Shown: positions 56,701-64,000 of the stretch, piece after piece | Layout: each line of letters opens with the position of its first letter | Numbering within the stretch: position 1 is the stretch's first letter | Assembly (NCBI GenBank): GCA_030435675.1 | Contig: CM059624.1 | Span: 14,036,769-14,100,768 of the forward strand | Reading direction: 5' to 3' | DNA length: 64,000 bases | Origin: Steinernema hermaphroditum | Taxonomy: Eukaryota; Nematoda; Chromadorea; Rhabditida; Steinernematidae | Position numbers and translations under genes: made by a program | The notes under the pieces: model-generated | Database searches by the model: none | Told to the model about the DNA's origin: nothing | The model's input: the letters and a program-made list of their open reading frames with translations, nothing else

Positions 56701-59700
56701 CGTTGAGAAAAATATGATCTATTTCGTTTCAGTTTTGTGCCTTATTGACTTCTTCTTCGTCTTTCTGAGAATTGAGCCAGCTGTTTTGTGAGTCGAAATT
56801 GGCGGATTACAGCATATATGCGAAATTCGTTTAGAAGTGGAGCTTTGTGTCAGGTTGTGCGGTTCAGGTGGGAGCTTTTTTTGTTTTTCTTCACGTTTTG
56901 ATATGTGATTGATTTTTGTTTCGAAAACAGCCATGCTGTCTGTCTAAGCACGAGTGGTGGTAATTTTTGCAAAGAATCTATTTCGAGTGTTCTGAGTGGC
57001 TTAGTAGAGCTTACGGCGTGTTGTCGTGTCAAAAAAATACCTTATTAGGGCCGGCAAACAAGTTGTGCATTTCATTCTTTGAACCACACAGGCCACTTCC
57101 TATGCAAGTGACGTCAAACTTTTTTCTTTTCTTTATGGAGTTGGCTTCTACAAATGGTCCCAGAATGAATTCACGATCAACGGCAACAGTGAAGTGTATT
57201 CACCTTCGCGCATAGCTAAACATCCCGGCTTGTTTGGGAATGTGAACAAGGTAGAAACTCAAAGGCAAACAGGGTTAAAACGAAGTGTTCTGCCTTGCCT
57301 GGGGATGAGGTACATACGCATTTTGAGAGTGAAACATTCAGATATGGATTTTTGTCATTTTGTTTGTCGTATAGTTGAGGAAGGAGCTGAGGGTAATGAT
57401 CGATTTCATTTTTGTTCCTTATGCCTCACATGTGGTCTTTCTGAGAATTGCCTTGTGCTAGCTTCTTTGTGAATCGAAAATGAGTAACCGCGTTTTTGCA
57501 CTTTGGTGAATAAACTCATTGGATATGCTCTGGTACATATACTTTTGAAGTAGGAACTTAGATAGTGCATCACTAAGAACTTGACGTGAACTCGTATTCC
57601 CTTTTAAGCACAAATCAGTTGTTCTGAAGAAATAGCACTTGTATGGTCCGGTTCTAAGCGTTATTTTGAGTGTTCACTATTTCATATGTTATGTCGGTCA
57701 CATTGGACTTCAATACTGCAATATTTAAATTTAGGTAACATTTTATCGGTTGAACCTAGGGCTGTCGAATAATGAATAAATCTACGAATATCGAATCCTT
57801 TGTTGTCTCTTGCTTTCTTATTAAGAAAAGTGATCGATCAGCTTGTGACCAATTGATTATCGTTTTCATCTTTTTTTCCTATAGAAGGTCGCAAGAGTTG
57901 GACATTGTCTGTAGGCGTAGGATTCATGGCGCTACGTGTTTCTGAGCAACTATAGCAACTATGAGCTGTCATGGAGCCCGAGACGCATGGAGAGAGAGTA
58001 TGATCTCCACACGCTTGGAGGAATATCCGCTAAGGCAATGGGACGTGCTCAGCAAGGGAACTTAGCTCTAGAGCTCGTTGAGCTCGTAATGCCTAGCGTT
58101 TTTTTTAGTTTTTGTTTTCCAGTAGATATAGCAAGTCCAGCAAGAAAGTGCCAGCTGTTCCAAGCACGGTTTTTGGGCATCTACACGCATGTGAGCGCAA
58201 TTCTGATGGAAATGAATGAATAGCTAGGTAAATTGGAAGTTGAACAACTTGTAGCCATATAAATTTGTGTATCTTTAACAGAACAGTTACGATTGAGTAA
58301 TTTTTGCCCGCAGCGGCTGCATATTTTTTATTTGACTTTTTTTTGCTTTTAAATTTCTGAGTTATGAGGCAGCGGACAATTTCAAAAGAAATTTTATGGA
58401 TTAAGGGAAGTTAAAATGCGGAGTTTACACAGAGAGAGTTGACGACTTTACCTTCAGCCAACACAGATAACTCATGTTCAGGGCATCTGCATCTGCCCTG
58501 ATAGTTTGGAAGTCATTATTTGGAAAGTTGGGTATTATCGCAAAAGGGCGATTTATGGCAACTTTAGTGGTAGGTTCGAGCAAGGCAGGTGAAGTTCCGA
58601 CCCTCCTGGTTCAACACTTTTGAAGTTACGCACTACGTACTTTTATATTTTATATTCTTTTTATATACTATATTTTATAATTGGGACCAGATGCCCTAGG
58701 TGTTATTTAACAATTTTTGCGTGATAAATACAGAGTTGTGTTTGGTGGCCAATTTAACCGCAGCCATCCGCAAACATTAGTCATCTAATTTACGCAATTA
58801 GACGAACCGGATGCTTTACACGTCGAACGACACATATTTATGCAAACAAGCGCCCGCTTGCCATAAATCTCTTTTTTGCCCCTCTCTTACTTTGATGGAT
58901 GTTTTATTCAACCGTTTACGTAATTGCAGTGTCCACCTCAACTCCGAGGGGACTGGTCCCGCGGCGGAGGCGGACGTGATGAGTGCACTCCTCAAACGAT
59001 CTTTTCAGCACTCGCTCGAGTTCCGACTCCACTTGCGCTATGAGCTGTTGATGCTCGGAGTGCAGGATGTCATCGATAGGCTCCGCGATTCGCATGGCTC
59101 CGCGCTTCAGGACCACTTCGATCTGTTCGAGATGATGCGTCAAGAGGACGAAATGGAGATGTCCAGGTAATCGGATTGATTATTCAGATTAGCAAGTAGA
59201 AACTGTAAAACTGAATTGGGAGTTTTTGGTGAAGGATCTGCACTGTTTTGGAACGTTTTTGGGGGTTTTAATGAAGTATCTTACGCCGATTTGACTGAAT
59301 TTTTGGGCATTGGTACATAAAATTGCTTGAGTGTATTATTTCTGCAAAATACACATCTATTTTTCACTGGCGATTCCCAATTCATCCAGTATACTTGAAC
59401 TGACCGTTTGGTTTTGATCCCATACTGTTGTGGTGCGGGCATTTGGGCGCCAACGTCGTACGGATGCGGGAAACCGGGGGAGAAACGACGAGCAGGTTAT
59501 CCGACGAGACTGCGGTGAGATAACGAAAGTAGGAATGCCGCGCGGGTGGCACTCGTTCGCGCGCCCAGGGCTGCGGTACAGGGGCTTCGTGCTGGGAGCC
59601 CGGGGCGTCTTCCCTACAATGTTCATGCGTGCTTCCTAGATTTTTTTACAAACAGATTATATCCTTCAAGTATATACTTGAACACATCCATTTAACATCA

Positions 59701-62700
59701 ATAAACCGTGAGCTTAAACTGTGAACAACACGCCCCATCCAATGCAAACACCTATCACACCCACCTTTAAGTACGAATAATGCCTCGACTTAACACATGT
59801 CCAACGAAGTGTTCGCTTTCAGTAGCGTCGACTCGGGCTCGTCGTCACCGGTGGACTTCGAGAATCCCGCTGGCATGGCCGAAGCGCTCACTGCCAAGCT
59901 GAACAACACCGTCGCCCTGCCTCACTTCATCTCGCTACTCCAGCACATGCTCATGATCCCGGGAGACGAGAAGCACGTGCACATGTGGCGCCTCTTCGAC
60001 ATGCTCATCCAGCAGTTGTCGCTACAGGTGACCATGGGCCAAATGAGCGCGGACATGGAGCCGTCGCTGGTGAAGATCGACATTCAGCAGGCGCTGTCGC
60101 GGCTGCGCACTCAGCACGAGTATGAACAGCTGGAGAAGGAGCTGGCGGAGACGAACGACGAGTTGGAGCTCGAGCGGAAACGGGTAATCGAGTTGGAGAA
60201 CAGAGTCAGCGATCTGCAGGACGATGCTTTCTCAAGGTGTGTTTATGAATCGAGGACAGAACACTGATTCCCCTTTCCAGGATATCCGACTTCAGCTCAT
60301 CCCCATCCGATCCATGTCACTCACCCACTCCTACCATCCTCTCAACATCGACCTCATCACTGCCTCCAGTGAAGCCCCCTACCTCAGGCCCGCCTCCCCC
60401 ACCACCATCGGCCGCACAGCTCAAGCTTCTTGGCGGCTCAATCAGTTCACTCAACGTCCCGCAAAAGAATGTCCCAAAGCCCTCGGCCACGTTGAGAACC
60501 CTCAACTGGAGCGTTCTACCAGCCAACAAGATCTCATCGACTGTTTGGGAGAAAATCGGCGATGAGAAAGTGTACAAGAATCTCGATTTGGAGGACTTGG
60601 CGACGAACTTCGTCGCTGGAAAAGGCCACCAAGACGATAACGAGAGCATCTATGGAACGCTGCAGAGGAAGATGCGATCGGACACGCTAGTGTCGGTGAT
60701 AGATGCACAGCGGTCACAGAATTGCACAATCATGCTGTCGAAGTTGAAGTTGACGAATAGAGAAATTAGGACGGCGATGTTGACGATGGATGAGAAGGGG
60801 AAGATTCCGAAGGATATGATCGAACAGGTCAGTGAAGACAATCCAGGCAAACCATTCATAAAGGGTGACGAAATGAAACGCGAAATATGCAAAAATGAAA
60901 CAAAAATATAAAATTTGCTGTAATAAGGCAACCTCACGTATCAGTTCAAGCCAAAAATATATTTTTTATACGGTGACGTACGAAAAAATGAAACGCATAT
61001 ATTCTGATGTATACTGTCCCATCGATTTCAAGCCAAAAATATCATATTTCAAATTCTGTTACTAAACCGGGTACCCTTATTCGAAAGTTCCACACCCCCA
61101 TCTTAACCCTTACAGAGAACTGTAAAAAAAGAGTCTCCGTGCAAGGCATATTGTACTAATGCTACATGGAAGCAAAAACGTATAGCTTGAGTAGCAAAAA
61201 AGTGTCATTAATGTCTTTCGATCACCCCCTTCTGACCAATTCCTTTCTACCCGGTTGATGATTCACCTTCTGGTCAGTGTATAAGTATAAGTATGAACCA
61301 CCTCTTTTAAACCATGTAGCCGCTCTGTCGATTACGTTTTTATTTTACCGACGAGTGCTCGATCCACAAAACGTCGCTTTCTCGTTCCACCAACTCGTGG
61401 ACCATGCATCATAATGCATCCTGCTGTTGAACCTTCGGATAGAAAGTCGCCGTGCCGATTGCAAATTCGAGCAGTTCCGGTTCGAGCACTTTGCAGCTTC
61501 TCCGCGCCGCTACGGTGGATGTTTTCGAATATGCTGCGCTAGAGGCATATCGCGGCGGGACCCAGCGCGCTCCATGAAGCTCGCTGAAGCTCGGTGAAGC
61601 TCGCTTCTTCAGGCGCCTTCGCTTGGCCAACAAAGAGAAAACAAGGGACACAACATCGTGTCGAGACAGCGAGGACGTTTCAGTTAATCATTCGTTTTAT
61701 CTATTCATTATCAGAGTTATCACGGAAAGTTTTATGTGCCGCCCTACACGAAAAAAGTGCTTATCGTACCCAGAAACAATGCTGCCAGTAATCAACCCTC
61801 TTTGCTGGGTTGCTTCGTTCGTTGCGCATTTCTTCAGTGATTAACGAATGCTACTTCTTTTCTAAAAATTGTTTGCGAAATTTCTAAAAGAACCAGTAAA
61901 CAACATTAGCAGATTCGTTGATTAGTCAGGCACCAGATAACCAAAACGTACGAAAAATCCGAACTCCAAAAATTCTAAAGAGGAAGGGAACGGTACTGAA
62001 TTTCACACCCAGGCCACGGGAAGAGGAAAGTTCTGTTCCTGGTGCATAAAATGAAAAAAAAACGTCAGAAGATTAATAATACTAAACTTACATTGCGGTT
62101 CTCAAAATTTCTTGGAAGTGATTAGGTCGATCAATGAACTGCGTACTGTTACGTCTACCAAGAGGTTCATGCTCTCAGCATCTGAAAGTCATGAGCATGC
62201 CAATGAGATGCTATCTTATTTTAGATGCTGAAGTACGTCCCGTCCCGCGAGGAGATGACCCTCTTGAAAGAAGCGGTTGAGAAGTACAAGTCGCCAGCGG
62301 TGCTCGCCATCGCCGACCGCTTTTTGCTAGAAGTCGGCCAGATTCCGCGATATGAACAGCGCCTGAAATGTCTCCACATCATGAGAACTTACAAAGAGAG
62401 AGTTGACGAGCTAGTGCCATGTATCAATGGTGAGTACCGTATTAAACGTTTGCTTTGACGCCCTTCTAGCCGTTATAAAAGCATCGAATTCGGTCTCGTC
62501 GAACAAGAAGTTGAAACAGCTCCTATCGATTATTCTGGCCATCGGAAATTTCCTGAATTACGGCAAAAAATCAGGCAACGCCTCAGGATTTGCCGTCACT
62601 TCCCTGAATGCCGTGGCAGGAGTCAAAAGCGCCATGAGATGTGACCGCAATCTCATGCATTACATCATTGGAGTTGTCGAGGAGAAGTATCCTGAACTTC

Positions 62701-64000
62701 TGAGGATGCAGAGGGAAATGACTGGCATCTTTGATGCTGCACGCTGCAGGTACCGTATCATGAATACATGCTCTCTTGTAGCGCTGCCCTATTTAGTCGA
62801 CCAGAAATGGAACAAGAAATGAGACAGGTCGAGGCGTCATTGAGGGTCCTTTCCGCAGAACTGAGAGTGCAAGAGAAAATTCTAGAAGAAGAGGAGCAGG
62901 AGCTGAAGGAGAATATCGAGAATTTGGAGAACAACAACAATGCGGAGGAGCCGAGGTTGAAGAGGAGACGAACAGTCAAAGGAGACAAGTTCATCAAAAT
63001 CGTGAGGGCGTTCTTGGCCGATTCGAAGACGCAGTACAAAGAGATGGAGGCGCTGCATGCGGAGATGAACTCGAAGGTGAGTCTACTTTTTTTGGACACA
63101 AAAATTTGGTGAACTAGTCTGATATGTGTAAGCGAATTCGGTTTGAATATGCGTTGGGCTTTTTACATTGAAAATGGAGCAAGATATCAGGGAATGTTAA
63201 CTGATATAATCACGCATATTTCATATTTTTATTTCGCATACCCTTACTGATATAATCACTCATGGTCTACACATTTCGAGTGGTCATTCCAAAGATTCGA
63301 CTAAATTCGAAATTCGAAAATCTTTCAGTATTCGACAACCCTAATGGTTAGTTCGACGATACTGTGCCTCCAGGGCGTCAGCTCGAAAATGTCGTCGGAA
63401 ATTCTTGACTTCTTTCTCTTATTTTTGTTTGCGTTCTCTGAAAACGGGATGGACGAATCCGGCTTGGATATGCACCACATGCCTGATCGTCTGCTTGACT
63501 GAGTGACTAGTTTAACAGCTAGCGGTTTAAATCGGACGACAGATCCGATCGGATAATCTGCCCGTAGACCATGTCCACCCTACTGACATCCGCATGCTCT
63601 AACTGCACCCCAATTTATAGCTCGATCGGCGCGTCCGACTTTGTGCGGTTCCCTTGTACAGTATTACATGAAGTGGTGAAGTTTGGCTGAGTGATACGTC
63701 GAGGTATCAAGGTGAAACTCGGTGCTTATGGGGAAGAAGAGCTAACCCGTGATGACCAGCGTTAGGGCGGACATGTAGGCGAGCCTGCTGTGGGTCAGTT
63801 TGTAGTCCTCAGGGTCGACGGTACTTGGGCCAGACGAACTACTTGGTGACCTTGCCATCGCCACCTTCAAGGTTGTGCCGCGAGTCATTGCCCAGCCACC
63901 TGTTCGTGGGCAATTAAAAAACACTGTAGGCAGAAAATATTAAGCTAAAACCCCACTAACGTATCCAACCAACTATTAATCGTTCCTTCTTGCAGTTCTT
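50729..64000 (+). CDS. daam-1: Formin of the DAAM family, 5' and middle part
   Basis: Exons read: 50729-50890, 50938-51033, 52374-52519, 52564-52699, 52743-52826, 54068-54295, 58930-59167, 59823-60236, 60281-60827, 62225-62429, 62470-62749, 62782-63076; the next begins at 63996. A GBD/FH3 armadillo region ([57 protein letters not shown]) precedes a coiled coil ([19 protein letters not shown]). A short FH1 (GPPPPPPS) and the FH2 domain follow ([75 protein letters not shown]). DAAM formins are Rho/Dishevelled-regulated nucleators of linear actin filaments. Introns reach 4.6 kb. The 54295/58930 join is out of phase, so a small exon or another acceptor (58970) is missing. The GAGATGAACTCGAAG donor at 63076 fits the 63996 acceptor in phase 0. 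Confidence 0.93.
51580..52135. repeat. Diverged direct duplication inside a formin intron
   Basis: The order ACTCATCTTC/CTCATCTTGTC, TTTCTTTTCCACG/CCTTTTCTTTTACGG, CGATTATCTYAG, GTAGTTGAAAACGGGTATAATTTTTG / GTAGTAAAAAACAGGTATAATTTTTT repeats at 51655-51800 and 51935-52120. Confidence 0.55.
51602..51650 (-). repeat. Copy of the R1-head hairpin repeat
   Basis: CGGTGTCGTGCAAGGCGTAA followed by GCCTTTGATTCACGAAATAAA is the reverse complement of the R1 head, with AAGGC/GCCTT stem and its own loop. Confidence 0.6.
53100..53400 (+). repeat. Repeat R1, uninterrupted copy in a formin intron
   Basis: Second long R1 copy. TGACTTTATTTCGCGAATCA at its start shows the sequence before foldback insertion at 41222. 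Confidence 0.8.
55092..55345 (-). pseudogene. Tc1/mariner transposase remnant
   Basis: The minus strand encodes [32 protein letters not shown]. SPDLNPIxN is the region of the third catalytic acid of Tc1-type transposases; the usual Glu is Lys here. No terminal repeats were found. Confidence 0.75.
55940..56400. other. GC-rich island in a formin intron, possible enhancer
   Basis: Dense unique sequence with AGCTAATCGCG, CAATTATGTAATGGGCCCGG and GTGTTTACTTGTTTG (forkhead-like GTTTAC) words. No coding frame is recognised. Its 3' part overlaps copy 1 of the next duplication. Confidence 0.35.
56280..57470. repeat. Tandem duplication (two diverged ~0.5-kb copies) in a formin intron
   Basis: Blocks ATTGGCGGATTASAGCAYAT, GTGTCAGGWTGTG, GGTGGGAGC, GATATGYGATTGATTTT, TTTTTGCAA, GTGGCTTAGT, CAGGYCACTTC and CTTTCTGAGAATTG appear in the same order from 56300-56790 and 56795-57450. 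Both copies carry GGCTTAGTGG, a tRNA box-A-like word, and TTTGAAYCA downstream. Confidence 0.65.
57600..58310. repeat. Partner of the dispersed duplication at 30880-31380
   Basis: See 30880-31380; shared blocks keep their order. Confidence 0.6.
59390..59640. other. GC-rich patch with open frames in a formin intron
   Basis: Both strands are open (plus strand [15 protein letters not shown], faintly like a retroelement C-terminal motif). Possibly a retroelement relic; not assigned. Confidence 0.25.
60828..62224. other. Formin intron, nothing recognised apart from local repeats
   Basis: GTGACGWACGAAAAAATGAAACGC and AAGCCAAAAATAT words recur near 60865-60960 and 60975-61040. A GC-rich patch with GAAGCTCGSTGAAGCTCG triplication lies at 61573-61605. 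Confidence 0.4.
63540..63930 (-). pseudogene. Degenerate coding-like fragment in a formin intron
   Basis: The minus strand reads GLCS-like and [20 protein letters not shown] with a shift near 63835, where the upstream frame gives [12 protein letters not shown]. It looks like a decayed or processed copy of a protein gene, but the source is not recognised. Confidence 0.3.

Overview
The window reads as a nematode nuclear contig, most likely Rhabditida. Evidence: short introns (about 41-70 nt, GT..TTTCAG/TTTAG), an MSP-domain gene, a class-T serpentine chemoreceptor, an isocitrate lyase-malate synthase (ICL-MS) fusion locus, a LEM-3/ANKLE1-type nuclease, a POS-1/MEX-like CCCH protein, an RTE-type LINE and a mariner element. 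No species is assigned.

Region 1 (1-24.3 kb) is compact and gene-dense. In order it holds: a PHF10-like SWI/SNF subunit without PHD fingers (+, 211-2069); an orphan single-exon protein (+); a small two-exon C2H2-like protein (+) with a Pol III-type tRNA-like unit in its intron (-); a GIY-YIG nuclease (+); a two-finger CCCH protein (-, 7117-7703); an unrecognised helical protein with an acidic tail (+, 8228-10063); an isocitrate lyase (+, 10346-11826) whose middle is assembly-damaged; glycogen branching enzyme (+, 12361-15618); the ICL-MS fusion gene (-, 16732-19654) whose ICL part is replaced by bacterial-looking sequence between poly-G runs; an MSP-domain protein (-); a small coiled-coil protein (+); a four-finger C2H2 protein (-); and a complete 319-aa SRT-type receptor (-, 22312-24300). 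The two ICL loci share a 36-bp upstream block (28 identities) carrying an HNF4-like CAAAGTTC/CAAAGGTCA site. This suggests common nuclear-receptor control of the glyoxylate cycle.

Region 2 (24.3-50.7 kb) is AT-rich and gene-poor. It contains a decayed mariner with both TIRs; an intact 956-aa RTE LINE with a 14-bp target-site duplication; a 161-bp internal fragment of that LINE with its own 11-bp duplication; other LINE pieces; and a 1.4-kb foldback element whose arms are GCGTC-type subrepeats around a Skp1-like remnant. It also carries diverged local duplications and several GC-rich islands.

Region 3 (50.7-64.0 kb) is the 5' and middle part of a DAAM-family formin (+). Eleven exons are visible: GBD/FH3, coiled coil, short FH1 and most of FH2. 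The last visible intron ends five bases before the window edge, so the gene continues. Its introns and the DNA upstream are full of the heptamer ATTTTTG on the + strand only, and of old local duplications.

Exon coordinates were read by eye from splice signals and phase. Summed coding lengths are multiples of three for the PHF10-like, CCCH, helical, branching enzyme, MSP, coiled-coil and SRT genes, which supports those models.
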